Shown: piece after piece, positions 21,670-33,904 of the stretch
Position numbering within the stretch: the first letter of the stretch is position 1
How the letters are laid out: the number at the start of each line of letters is the position of its first letter
Made by a program: the position numbers and the translations under genes
The notes under the pieces: generated by a model
What the model saw: only the letters and a program-made list of their open reading frames with translations
Told to the model about the DNA's origin: nothing
Databases searched by the model: none
Source: Floccularia luteovirens
Taxonomy: Eukaryota > Basidiomycota > Agaricomycetes > Agaricales > Squamanitaceae
Direction of reading: 5' to 3'
Length of the DNA: 64,000 nt
NCBI GenBank assembly: GCA_009739215.1
Contig: VSJF01000001.1
Span: 2,232,001 to 2,296,000 of the forward strand

Positions 21670-23827
21670 TTATAGGTCGGGTAATTCCCTTTGTGTTAAC
21701 CGTATCCATGTCGAATCCCTCCACCAGTCATGCATACTGTCGATCCTCTCCCATAAAGTTTCCTCATCAACGCCATAGATCTCATATATACCACCATTAA
21801 GTGAACAGCCCTCTCGCCTCGCTACTTCCAAAGCTGCTTTATTCTTTCCACTGGGAATGGAGACATCGTTAGCATTATAATATTCCGATAAGGCTAAGGA
21901 ACCCACCTGAGCAACTCTAACAATTCCTTTTTGTCCGGGAAAAATAGCCGTGGTTCTAGTACTGCGAGAATACCTAGAGCAGCTCGATAGACAAACGAAT
22001 CACCTTCCAGAATTATCACGTCCCATAGCCGAGCACACGCCTCGAACGGGAGGTGCGCTAAGAAAAGCGGAATTATCCAGTCCGGGAGGTACGAGGATGG
22101 GGATAGTTGGTGCTGCTTAAAATTGAAGTAGACTGTTTCGGTAAGTAAAAGGATGTGAGGGTTATCGATTGACCTACTTTTTGGCATTCCGTCGGCGAGT
22201 AAGGTATCGAAAATTCTGACTCGAAAAATTGACATTACGGAATACAAGGATGATTCTTGGTACTTGTTCTTACCTATAATATGCCTCAACCTGCAAAAAA
22301 AATATTTCAAGACAAATAATGCAAATAGATATACAGATACTCACATCGTCTTTCACCTTTTCTCCCCCAAAGAAGCTGCGCAGACAGTGCCTTTCTAATA
22401 GATTTCGCATAACAATAAAACCTTGCTGATTTGGCATGTTGATCAATATCATTGCGGCGACCTTTGCTGCACCCATGCAATACCCCAAGCCTTCGTCACT
22501 GCGGGAAACTACCCATGCATACAACATGTCTTTCAACTCGGAGTAGAGTGGTCCAGTTTCTGGGTGAAAAATATGGAGCGAGGGGGTAGTGGTGGATATA
22601 TCTTGCTCAATCATTTCCAGCGAATTCTGGGGAAATACACCTGATGCAAGAGCGCGTTTGGCTCTAGAAAGGCATGTACGATAGTGATCTGTGGTCCAAA
22701 AGACACAAATATAGTACTCAGAAGTTGGTATCGGACACGTGAATTTTGTGCCCACCTTTACTTAAGGCCAAGGCGTTTCCAACGGCTCGTTCCCATAAGA
22801 CGGGTCGAAGTTTCGTTGGTATGCCCTTCCACCATAATTTCCGTAATTCAGCATTCTTATGAACAACCTTCCAGTCTGGCAGAATCTCCTTCTCCCATAT
22901 GTGAAGTGTCTCTTCAATTGCTTTTTCGCGTTGTGAACGACGTTCTTGCAGAGCTTTTCTGCGCTTTTCCGCTTAAAGGACGGTCAGCTCTGAAAACATT
23001 GTGAAAATGACAAACTAACCTGATATACGACTGTGTTTCATCATATGCTGCCAATCAGCCAAGTGTTTATCATCTTCCTCTCGAGATTTAGGAGGTAAAA
23101 AAGAGGGCCGTGTTCTGCTTCTGACTTTTTCTAATGCACTGGGACCATTGGATCGGCTAGAGCGCTGTACAGAGTTTTTCTTGGTACTTATACTTGGTGG
23201 TGTGACTGGTGATATAGACATTGGAGCAGTTTGTACGGTGGGTGTAGATCCAGAACTTGAGGTGCGCAGCACTTCAGACTGGCCATCTTTGTCAAGCGGT
23301 AATTCCAAAGATGGTGATTGATCAGAGTCCTGAGCTAATGCTGTTGAGACAACTTCATCAGGTGTTACGATAGTTTGATGTGAGGATGGCTGTGAAGCAT
23401 CAATAATAACATTAGGGTAAGGACTTTCACTATTGCTTGTCGCATCGGTGTGGTGTGTTTCATCTTCATTGGGTGTAGATGGCGCGCTGTGTTCGGACTC
23501 GGAAAGTGATATTTGTGAAAAATGCGATGATAATTGCGGGTCATCATTAGGGGTCTGCATTGCTGGGGAAACATGCTCAGAGAGCATAGGAGGAGCATTC
23601 ATATCCAGCGTAGAGACAGAATCATTTTCAACCAGAGTGTTACGGTTTTCCAGCCACGATGCAGTGTCAGCAATAGGATGTTGCCTAGCCAAATCCTCTC
23701 TGATTTTATCGGGGGTGAAACGATAAATTTGAGGGTTGTCGTCGTCGTCACAGAAGGGGTCGTCATGATCGAACGATGAGACATGGTGAATTGGGACTTC
23801 GACGGGGATATTTGATAAACGCTCCAT
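21670..23827 (-). CDS. TBC-domain protein of TBC1D12/14 type with altered catalytic fingers
   Basis: The family stimulates Rab GTP hydrolysis. The N-terminal 270 residues are Ser-rich and disordered (start MERLSNIPVEVPIHHV). The TBC domain begins LWWKGIPTKLRPVLWERAVG and continues over several exons: SLEMIEQDISTTTPSLHIFH, DEGLGYCMGAAKVAAMILIN, YRIFDTLLADGMPK, PDWIIPLFLAHLPFEACARL and WDVIILEGDSFVYRAALGIL. The end reads YEIYGVDEETLWERIDSM, then IRLTQRELPDL. In active members the first finger is IxxDxxR and the second YxQG. Here they read IEQDIST and YCMG, so both the Arg and the Gln are missing while the fold is kept. It is divergent from GCP4 with only 113 bp between starts. Likely a Rab-binding scaffold or a GAP with an unusual mechanism. 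Confidence 0.83.
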
Positions 23828-23940
23828 TGGATGGTACTAAGATATTATGTCGTGGGGACGATGCGAGGTGTGCATGATGGTCGGAAGCTTACCTCTCCCT
23901 GTTACTGACTGTGACGATTTACATCATCATACCATCACCC
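23828..23940. promoter_or_regulatory. Short divergent promoter: TBC gene / GCP4
   Basis: Only 113 bp separate the two start codons, the second-shortest divergent spacing in this window. The core promoters must overlap or use very short leaders. Confidence 0.5.
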
Positions 23941-26176
23941 ATGATTGCTGAAGTCCTTCTCGTCCTTGCTGGCCATTCTTCTTCATTGTTTCCTTCGGAC
24001 CACACCCTCAATGCTGCATTCACTACTCTTCTACACCCAGGTGAACAACAGTGTCTAGAGTCTCTTGGTCTAATCGCTTTTCGTTACCGAAAAATTAAGG
24101 CATCATGTAATAATCTGTCGCGTTCCCCTTCAAGATATATATGCGCGTTGTGCGCGTCACTTTCACGTATATTGAAAGATGAATACGAAAATCTAGTAAT
24201 AGATACCGAGGAAAAGGTTCTCAGGCGCGATTCAGCACTTGTCGCAAAAGGAGCTTCCGTTCCATTCTCATCTTTACGCTCAATTTTCGCGGAATGGGAA
24301 GCTCCCTTTGCAACACTGTCTGCTCTCATGGATGACCTTGAATTAGAGAAGAATTGGCTTCCTGGACCTCTGATTGACCTGTTGCTTGCCCGATCGCGCA
24401 CGGGAGTACATCGAATAGCCGATATTCTATCGCAACTCTCAGCTTCTGTTCAGTGTGTATGGAGGACACAACTTACTGCATTTCTGGTTCATGGATCATT
24501 GACTCCAGTGGATCCGATCGCGTCAAAGGAGTATGCTCTGCTGGCTGGTTCCATGCCATCCTGTGTATCTATGCAATCGCGAGAGTCCATTGCTTATGTT
24601 GGTCGCGCCATCGGGACCATCAAAGCAGCCAGGTGGCAAAAAAAACTTCCTAGAAACCTTTCTTCAGATCACACAACATTACTTGCATCAGTATTACCTG
24701 AAGACCAACATGCATTTGATCTTATCATATTTCAGATCAGAACAGATGTCAGTGAATGGCTATGGCTCAATGTCCTCACCAAACAAGATATAGAAGATGC
24801 TGTAGATTCGCTGTATGATTACTTTATCATTTTTTAGCATTTAGTTCACTCAACGAAACAATAACAGGAGCAACTACTTTCTTCTCCGAAACGGAGAATT
24901 CAGCCTTTCTCTTATCAGAGAAATTGAACGCCTCAAGCTTTCACGATTGACTTCACTTTCTGGACCATCTTCAATAATTCGAGAACAGGACTTGAATTTG
25001 GCTCTTCTTCGAGCATCACTTGGCACTACTGCGCAACATGACCCTGCTTTGTCCCGTCTTCGATTCTTACTCCCATCAGGGCCTCTCCGTCCGTTCCTTC
25101 CATCACTTGCTAATGTGGCTCCTATCCCTACCTCTCCAACTGGAAATTCAGATCCTGCATTGTTCAGTTCGCATTTGCTCGGAACACCGCTGACCTTGTG
25201 CTATTCCATTTCATGGCCTCTGGACATGTTTCTTGAAGGCAACGATTTAACAGCATATGCAACTATTTTTGCATTTCTGACAGCACTAAGAAAAACTCAT
25301 ATACAAATCCACACATGTTGGACATCCCTTTCTAATGCTCAACGCGCACGTCGACGCTGGACTGGGCTTGGAGAAGGTGGGACTGTTGAAGATCTAGAAG
25401 TGAGGACAAGACTTCTCAGGTGCGGTTGGGGTATTGTTCGAGATATGGGGTGGTTCCTCGATGTGTTGCTCGGGTATATGATGATGGACGTTGTTGATGT
25501 AGAGTTCAGGAAATTGAAGGAGTTACTTGTAAAAGGGAAAGGTGTAGAGGAGGTAACAACCGGAAAGTTCCCAGCCAAATTAATTGCAGGTCACGAAAGT
25601 GAGGAACAATCCCGCATGGATTTCACAACATTACGTTCTATCCATACTGGCTACCTCGACAGATTACTCACTGGCTGTCTGCTTACCAGCCCTACCTTGA
25701 CGTCGATTTTGCGATCTGTGTTAGATATATGCGAGCGTTTCGTTGCTCAAGTAGAGCGATGGGGAGGGGATGTGTTGCCTGCGCTTCTGTTTGAAGGCAG
25801 TCTCAAGGGCGGAGAGGAGGGAATTGGAGCGATGGTAAAAGAACGTTGGTTGGTTATTGCGGAAATCGATGGGGTTGAAAATTTTCATTCTTGAAAGTAC
25901 CAAAAACGGGACTAACTGGTTGTCATTTAGACGTTGCGGTCACTAGTGGAGTCATTTTATGAGGAACTGACACTGTCGACGTCTCAGCAACAGTTTTCTT
26001 TGGGGACGGATGGATCCAAATCACTGTTCATGAACGGCAGTATGATAAATCAGACGGGATTGAATTTGTCAAGAATATCTAAAGGGGTCGTGGATAATAA
26101 CCGTAGACATGTTGAACGGTTGCTGTTGAAGCTGGATTTCAATGGTGGTATTTCTAAGAAGCAGAGATGTAGATAA
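23941..26176 (+). CDS. Gamma-tubulin complex component 4 (Spc97/Spc98 family)
   Basis: Subunit of the gamma-tubulin ring complex that nucleates microtubules at the spindle pole body. Three exons (23941-24812, 24868-25873, 25931-26176) give 707 residues, all in phase. N-terminal GCP helices start MIAEVLLVLAGHSSSLF; the GCP signature ALVAKGASVPFSSLRSIFAE follows, then the conserved SNYFLLRNGEFSLSLIREI loop at the exon 1-2 join. The C-terminal half has LTLCYSISWPLDMFL and ALRKTHIQIHTCWTSL, with RHVERLLLKLDFNGGISK near the end. Length is close to GCP4, shorter than GCP2/3/5/6. An in-frame GTG upstream was ignored. It shares a 113 bp divergent spacer with the TBC gene. Confidence 0.85.
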
Positions 26177-26424
26177 GATAAATGAATTCACACGATGAAA
26201 AGATTTTAAGAAGATGATTGAATGTCTTTTTTTTTGGAAATGCAAACATGAGCTTTAGATTGGTGATGGTGAGTGTGTGGTAATAGCGAATGATATGTTG
26301 CGATGCGATAATGATCAGTTCTTCTTAGAACCTCGCCAATAGCCGTTCTATGACCCATTCAAGAACAAATACATTTCAACGCCTCTCTCAGCATCTCTCT
26401 CACCTTGCTTCTCCTCAACAATCC

Positions 26425-27647
26425 ATGGCCTCTCGTACGTCCCCAGTCTAACTCCGTCCGCCTCCGTCATCCTTATTGTTTTAATAGAATACACCACCCG
26501 TATCATCGGTGCACCAAACACTTTCGGTGATTATCGATAATAATTGCTTCTTGTGGTACAGACATTAATCTTTATCATACTTTGATCTCCCCTTCTAGAG
26601 AACCGTGTCTACATCGAGCAGAACGGCTCTGTAATCTCACCATTCCACGATATTCCACTCTTTGCAGATCAGAACAATGGTATCTTCAACATGATTGTTG
26701 AGGTCCCTCGGTGGACCAACGCCAAGATGGAGATTTCTAAGGAGGAGTCATTCAATCCTATCAAGCAAGACATTAAGAAGAACAGACTTCGCTACGTCCG
26801 CAATTGCTTCCCTCACCACGGATATATATGGAATTATGGTGCATTCCCCCAGGTAAATACAGGGATAGACCCATTTTAATCCTCAGATTAATCTTCTTTT
26901 CAATTAGACTTGGGAGGATCCTACCCAGTCTCATGCAGAGACTAAAGCGAAAGGTGACAATGACCCTCTTGACGTTTGTGAAATTGGCGAACAGGTGGGA
27001 TATGTCGGTCAGATCAAACAAGTCAAGGTCCTCGGAATCATGGCATTACTCGATGAAGGTGAAACAGACTGGAAAGTCATTGTCGTAGACGTTTTGGATC
27101 CTCTTGCTTCCAAGTTGAACGATATCGAAGATGTTGAAAGACACCTTCCAGGCTTGATTAGGGCCACAAATGAATGGTTTAGGTATTTCCTCGATATATC
27201 AATCAATTTTTTTTCATGTAATACTGAATATCCTTGTCAGGATCTACAAAATCCCTGATGGCAAGCCCGAAAATCATTTTGCATTCTCTGGCGAAGCGAA
27301 AAATAAGAAATACGCAACCGAGATTATCCATGAATGTCATGAGGCTTGGAGGCGTCTGATCGTAAGCGACACTGCTGCTAATTACGATATCTCTATGTGA
27401 GTCTTAATTTTTCTCTAAGAATATTGACTAATGAAATCTATTAGCCGTAATATCACGATTAGCAACTCGCCAGGCTTTGTGAGGAGGGACGACCCTGCGT
27501 ACACCAGTCTTCCTCCAGACTCCAGAAAACCCCCCGCTCCGATCGAACCTTCAGGCAAGTGTTTATATGATGGCATTTAGCTGTACTAAAGCTGATCATT
27601 ACAAACTAGTTTCGAAGTGGTTCTTCATCTCTTCTACAAGCGTCTAG
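26425..27647 (+). CDS. IPP1: Soluble inorganic pyrophosphatase
   Basis: Hydrolyses pyrophosphate from biosynthetic reactions; cytosolic, Mg-dependent family I enzyme. A 10 nt first exon (26425-26434) joins to 26488, giving [16 protein letters not shown], then [19 protein letters not shown]. The signature D-x-D-P-x-D appears as [12 protein letters not shown], and [16 protein letters not shown] and [19 protein letters not shown] are also visible. The last intron starts with GC (tcag|gcaagt near 27556) and ends at ctag, joining PS to [12 protein letters not shown] at stop 27645-27647. That end matches the KWFFIS tail of fungal enzymes, which supports the GC-AG splice over a GT donor 4 nt downstream. 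Convergent with POM152, 146 bp apart. Confidence 0.93.
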
Positions 27648-27793
27648 TCAAAATAGTCTATACTAGAGCTGTGAAATTTTCATGTCACTAAAATGGCCAT
27701 TATCTTGTTTTGCAGTGTTACAAGGCTGAAGAGTTGCGAATTAAATATTATATATTGTGGATGCAAGATAGTTATATGCTAATGTCAACTGCC

Positions 27794-30700
27794 TCATTGC
27801 TTTTCCTTGATGACTATTTCAGGTTGCACAGGCGGGTACCTGCAGTAGCGATCAGAGATCGAGGTTACAGTCCATGTGCCTAGAAAGAACGTAAAGCTAA
27901 GGATTGTGCGTAAGGAAAGAGAAGGATCACATACCTTCAAGAGCTGAAAAAATTGAATATTCATTTGTAAAAATGCGAGATACGGTGTGGGTCTCAAGAA
28001 TCTTCCCTGGCTTTCCACCTTTTTTGGTTACTGGTTCTGAACGTTGGTATGTGAATGTGAAGGGAGGTTCTCCAGTGAGCGTGAAAACTATTTCAGCTTG
28101 GTCGCCTGTAAGAAAAAAAATCAATTAATTGAAACAAATAGAGCAGAAAGTAATGTCATCCTACCTTCATGAATATCTTGGTATATTCTTTTTCCATGAC
28201 CTACTTTAGCTGATGGGAGAGGGTGCACGGAAAATTTCAAATCCGTGATTATAGCTTTGCACATCATTTGTTGATGAGCGATAGAGGTTATGGTAAATTC
28301 ACCCTGCTGTTGTTGCAGAATTGAGAAGGGTGATACTTTTGCTACTTGGGAGTATGCTTTGTTGTTTATGCGATATCTGAAGTTGCACTGTGAGTCAAAG
28401 GTAGTGCGATATTTGGAGTCAACATACCCGATTGTCCATGGTGGTATCCCTTCCAACTGGAACTGTGTTAGCTCTCCGATACAGATATCCTCACGACGTT
28501 CTATGGGGATAATAGCGGCAGTTTCAGCAACGTCAACCCACACAGAACTCTGCAAGGGGTCCAGCGTCAGCTGGTCGCATGAAGAAGAATCCACAACAGA
28601 CTCGATTTTGACAAGATGGGGTCCAATGGAGGTAAAAGTGTATGAAGGTATATTTATTCTCCATACAGTATCCGTAACTTCGACAGTCTCCATGTCGACA
28701 TGGCTCGAGGCTAGGTTTTTGATAGATAATTTCAAGATAAATGGAGGGGACCCTTCCAAGATGATGACTCCGTCCAGTGTATTTGTATCAGATGGTGTGA
28801 AGGGGTCGTTTAGACAATGTGACAATCTGTTTCTGCTTTTGAACCACGCCGATGGCCTCATTTCCACTTGTTGTTCAAAAAGAAGCCTTTCTGAAGGAGG
28901 AATAATCCTGCCTTTGTGCTTTGAAAGTGGATATGACGCGTCACCTATTTGTTTCACCTCGTAATACATTCGGCCGGGCATAGATGTATGCAATTGGAAT
29001 CGCGTTCGAGGTTGGATACTATTGAAGACCGGTTGATCCATGAGTTTTGTACCTCCAACCTCACTGTTTTGCGCGATATTATACATGATTTGAAATGGAG
29101 GGCGGCCTGGAATCATATTATAGGGTTGTAGGATACGACAAGCTATCCAACATACCTGTGAGATCAAGGTCGACATGATCATTTGAGCCTTCACATATTG
29201 ACTGTAGAATATATGACCTGTTGTACGTTTCGTATACGGCCTTTGTTTGTGGTGACAGTTGGGCAGAAGGCCGCGGGATCCAGCTAACTCTAAAAGTTGA
29301 TGCCTCAGAGTTTACAGAACCAGGACATTCTCTATCAGAAATCTATGGTGATCACGGTATTAGAAGGTAATTATAGAAAGAAAATAGCGATATCACATCT
29401 ATAATCTCATAAAGACCATTTTGGGTGACGTGAAGGAAGTCATTTGGGTTATTGAGCACAGTTGTCATCACTTTACTATCATCTCGACGATATGACATTT
29501 TCCAAGGCTATAGGATTTATTTCAGTGATAAAAAAAGGTAGGTAGTACAGGCTTACACCGTCGCCAGTCAAACGGAGGGGAAGGCTTGCACGTTCATGTT
29601 CCGTGACAGTAGCTTGTCTCTCCTGTTGGTTACCATAGAATTGTACTGTAGGCTGTAAAATCGTGTTAATAATTGAAGAATGGTGATTGAACTTGAACTA
29701 CCTTCACTCTCTTCACGTTGACTACCATTCCGGGAACAGAGACAGACCGTTTACATTTGTAAACATCCTCAACGCTAACTATCTGGAAATGAACAAGAGA
29801 TCACAGCGGAAGAAAAACTCATTACCTATATCAATTTCGAACGACCCCCCATTTCCCTTTATTGCTTCTGGAATGGGAATTTGGAGAGTTTTCTTGGCGG
29901 TCTCGATTCCTTTTATCGTCAAAGTCTCGGACTCCATGGGACCAATGACTTGCATTTCCAAATTCCAAGGACCTGTACCCTACAGAATGTTAAAAGAAGG
30001 CTGTTAGTAACGTTGGGAAAAGTAAACATACCTTTAAATCTACGTCTACGTCTACAGAATCTCCTGCGCAGCTGCTGAGTACTCTCTTGTTTCTTCCGCC
30101 AGTTCCTGTCGTACTAGAAAAGTCTGCAGAAGCAAGGGGATGTATCAACTGATCGATGCTTGGTCCATGTAATTCCACCTTCTTATAGTTGCTATCGCTC
30201 ATATGAAGGAAGGAAAACGTGTAATGACCACTCCTTTCAGGTTGTATTGTTAATTCACTACGAGAGTGTGAGAACACTTTCGTAAGTTCCAGAGGTGACT
30301 CGTTATCACGTTGTATGCGGTAGGTAACTTGGAATGGGGGTGTGCCATGTAGAACTAAAGATGCCGATACACCTGTATCACCCGAACTATGATTGGCTCG
30401 TCAGCTGGGTTGTCATGTATAAATGAACTGGACAACCATTCGTGAATCCGCTTCCATTCGATTTCCGACAGTGGCAAAGGCTTTTCAATGACCTTGCATG
30501 TATCAGGTGCGTGGACTTCTCCAGTGCAGTACTAATTGGAGAACTAAGTTTCAAGTTTAAAGGATGAAAACAAGGATATAATATACCTTTCCTTTGATAC
30601 CTAATATAGTGTAATCCCCTGGGCTGTTGGCAGATAGAGACAGGACATTAGTATTCCCTTCAGTCTTGAGTGTTTTTTTCCATGCTTTTTTTGAGCCAGA

Positions 30701-32340
30701 GCCCTTGTTATGCTCTGCATACTTGAGGTATATATCCCAGGGAGCATCAAAATTGTTGGCCCCACTTGTTCTGATGCTCAGAGGGACTTCAGAGCCGATT
30801 AGAAGTGAAGCGGGATTTAATGAATTGCAATGCTCGAAAGAGACGGTTGGTTTCTGCAATACAGTGAATGAACGTGTTGTTTTCGTATTTCCGATAGCGT
30901 TAATAGTCGTTGGCGTCACATCATTGCTGGTACGGATGATATTTCCGAGACCATCGATAATCTCTTCAAGTGCGTAAAAATAGGAGCCAGGTTTGTCTAA
31001 TGATATCATCAAAGGCAGTTTTATAACCTGGGGGACAGGACCATTCAGATGATCACCACCATCGGCTGAGTGGATATGGTCGTGATCCCCTTCAATTCCC
31101 TCAACAAGCAATTGTTCTCTGTCTCCGTCAGTTGATTTAAGCCACCTGAGGCTTAGGGGGGGAACACCGAATATGTCTATCATCAAGGTCAAGTTCGAGT
31201 TTTGTTCCGCACATCGGATGTTTTGGGTAGCAGATTCGTCGTTGTCCACGAAACGCATCTCAGGACAAGGCACCACAGTAACTTCTACAGGCGCTAGGCG
31301 TGCCTCAGTACTGGAAGTATCGAAAACGTGCTCCAAACGAACTATCCCAGGTTTATTTATCCGAATATAAACCAGTGATTGGGTTGACTGGAGCTCTGCT
31401 TGTATCTTGTGGGACTCCGCTGCGTCGTCTTCATCGTCATATTCATCATAGTCACCCGTATTCTGATCTGAGGCCATTGGCCGAACTGGTTGAAGCTTTT
31501 CGCCGTAACTTTGTTCCAGTGCTTTCAATTCCTTGGAACTCAGGTCAACATAGTCAACCCGAGGATTTTTGTTACTAGCAAGATTGTCAAGACGCGTTAG
31601 TGAATACTTGAGCCCTGATATATTTGTGTTATTAAGTAGCACAGGGATAAAAATTATATCGTTGGGTGAGGCTAAACAGAAAGTGGATCCATGGGGGTTG
31701 AGCCGAGCTGTGCTTATTGGTGACATGCGAACGGTATGCTGGCCAAGCAAATGCTCATCATTGGATGTAGATATTATGGGCAGCAATCCAAAACTAAGTG
31801 GGGAGAGGAGGTTCAAGAGAGAAAATGATTCCGTCGTAGGAGGGAAGTCAACCTTTTCTGTAACAATGAATAGAGTCATCGTTTCCAAACATAAGTTCTG
31901 ATATACTGACTGGAAAATCCAGGTAGAACAGACTCTGAGGGTCCGCCAAAAATCGCCGAACCATGAATTGTTATTCCACCGAACATAAGACCATCTAAGA
32001 ACCAAAGCAATGCGATTTGAAGAAGAACGGTGGTTCTTCCGTATGTTAAACGTGGTATTTTCAGTTGCGTAAGAGCTGTGCAGTAGACAAAATCTACAAG
32101 CAGCCACTTCCTGAAGTTCGCAAAACGACCATCACTAGAGGTAACAGACCATATCAAGTCGAATAGTTTGATTGCCTGCAAAAGGCGTCATTTAATGCAG
32201 GAACTGTAGAGATGGAGGTGCCATACTTGACAAAGGAGGCCAATGCTAAGATAATACAGTCTCTGTGCTGGTATATCTATGTATTTCTCGGGTATAAGAG
32301 GTTGGGGGAGGGAACGATGTTTTGGTTCACGAGCAGCCAT
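27794..32340 (-). CDS. POM152: Nucleoporin POM152, pore membrane ring protein
   Basis: Integral membrane nucleoporin of the lumenal ring around the nuclear pore. The start exon reads MAAREPKHRSLPQPLIPEKY then IDIPAQRLYYLSIGLLCQ, the fungal POM152 N-terminus. TM segments follow, including LLQIALLWFLDGLMFGGITI. The large lumenal part has the family block RVDYVDLSSKELKALEQSYG and repeated Ig-like folds with the pattern PPLSLRWL, PPFQIMYNI, PPWTIGYVD, PPFTFTYQR, each preceding a strand that ends in Y-x-I/L. A TIQPERSGHYTFSF-like strand recurs. Many short introns. It ends WTVTSISDRYCRYPP then EIVIKEKQ at 27794. Expected size about 1250-1300 residues. Divergent from the RNase III-like gene. Confidence 0.88.
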
Positions 32341-32767
32341 TTCGAACTATTTGACGTGCCTCGAGTCGCCACCCGCCTTGTTATTGGAGGAAAGTCCTGG
32401 GTAGTCCTATTGACCAAGAGAAGCTATAGAGATGAGCGCAAGTTGTGAACGTTTTGAGGAGACAAAGAATGGTATTTTAACATTCACGTGACCAATTAAT
32501 TCTGAAACTCATTCTGGTTCTATTCGTAATCACATTGATGTCAAGTTCGAAGAAGGACAGTCCAAGCATGGCGCATATACAGCCCAGAAAACATAGCATA
32601 CAAATGGTACAATAATACCGAGTCATTATGCATTATGTTCAACGTTGCCTCTTGATTCTCAACCACGTGCTTAAAAGTGTGGCGTGCACTCCAAACCCTA
32701 CAAGAATGCTGAGAACCCGCTTTAATCAGTATCCATCTCTTTGCTCGTTGCTCAGTGGTAATCTATA
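32341..32767. promoter_or_regulatory. Divergent promoter: POM152 / RNase III-like gene
   Basis: 427 bp between opposite start codons. No clear TATA motif; contents otherwise unremarkable. Confidence 0.4.
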
Positions 32768-33732
32768 ATGTCGAATCTTCCACCAATTCCTCAAATTGAA
32801 GGAAATGTGGACATTGTCCTTGACCTATTTACTCACCAATCTCTACGAGTTGGTGGTGCAACGATGAATGATGATTATGGAGATACAGAGCGTTTGGCAG
32901 AACTGGGAAACAAGGTTCTCGATCTGGTTGTCACCACTCAGTTGTTCAAAAAGAAACCACTATTGAGTGCCCAAGAAATGATGGTAAGCACTAGCTGCTT
33001 CAGTGAAAGTGTAAAGAGGAAGCTACATAGTATCATGAACTAGGCTCATAAGTGTCAAGTAATATCCGATGAAAACCTTGATTACTGGTTAAATGCATAC
33101 AATCTCAAAACCAAGCTCCGTTTTGCACCTGGTCAAGCCGATGCCATAAATTCTCCAGACGTAAGACATATACATAATTATATCAAAAATTTGGCTGATT
33201 ACTCAATGGATCGATAGGAAATTCGTAGATTTTTTAACACTTACGTGGGGGCAGTATACATCAGAAATGGGTTACCAGCCCTACAGAAGTGGATATCAGC
33301 ACTCATAGATCCCAATGCGGATACGACTGATTATGCTGCGCCTCAACCACAGTTCAACTACTGGCCACCTCCTGCACCACCTACAACAGCCCCTCCTCCA
33401 CTTCCAGCTTACACCCCAACAAGCAATCCCCCCGGAGGGGGAGTCGCTGTATCTAGTTTGGTTTCATTGGCTCTGGTAAACCAAACAGCAGTGCAAAAGG
33501 GATTCCAAGTAACCTATCCTGCGGAGCAAATCGGACTAGCACACCAGCCATTATGGACTGTTAGGTGTTGTCGTGAGTGAGAACAAAACTGGAAATGATC
33601 CTGATGTAACTGAATGGGTTGTACCAAGTTAATGGTCAAGAACGCGGGAGGGGACAGGGCAAAAGTCAGAAGATCGCAAAAGAAGAAGCAGCTAGACAAG
33701 CATGGGCAGTAATGGGGTGGGGGCCAAGTTAG
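32768..33732 (+). CDS. Degenerate RNase III-domain protein with C-terminal dsRNA-binding motif
   Basis: Start MSNLPPIPQIEGNVDIVLDL; RNase III-like helices then appear as DTERLAELGNKVLDLVVTTQ, and after two introns as RRFFNTYVGAVYIRNGLPAL. A proline-rich linker (PPPAPPTTAPPPLPAY) leads to a dsRNA-binding motif: NQTAVQKGF, then after an intron NGQERGRGQGKSQKIAKEEAA, ending MGWGPS. In active RNase III the signature is NERLEFLGD and a later D-x-x-E. Here the Asp of LGD is Asn, and the D and E of the last helix are Arg and Asn by my alignment, leaving one of four acidic residues. It therefore probably binds rather than cuts dsRNA, as mitochondrial ribosomal protein mL44 does. Role unknown. Confidence 0.75.
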
Positions 33733-33904
33733 TACACTTCATTTCAAAAATTGCGGTAATTTGCACATCCTCATTGAAAGCTTAGGAGCCTGAGTCCCCC
33801 TGGGCGGGAATACGTATCCGATATAATCTTTTTTACTCATGTACCCATGTAAGATAGTATAGTATAGATGTAGTCAAATTCAAGACAGTAACGACAACGC
33901 TCAC

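Noticed and set aside
28290..28964. Plus-strand frame of 224 residues
   Set aside because: Antisense shadow of POM152, whose Ig-like repeats explain the minus strand.
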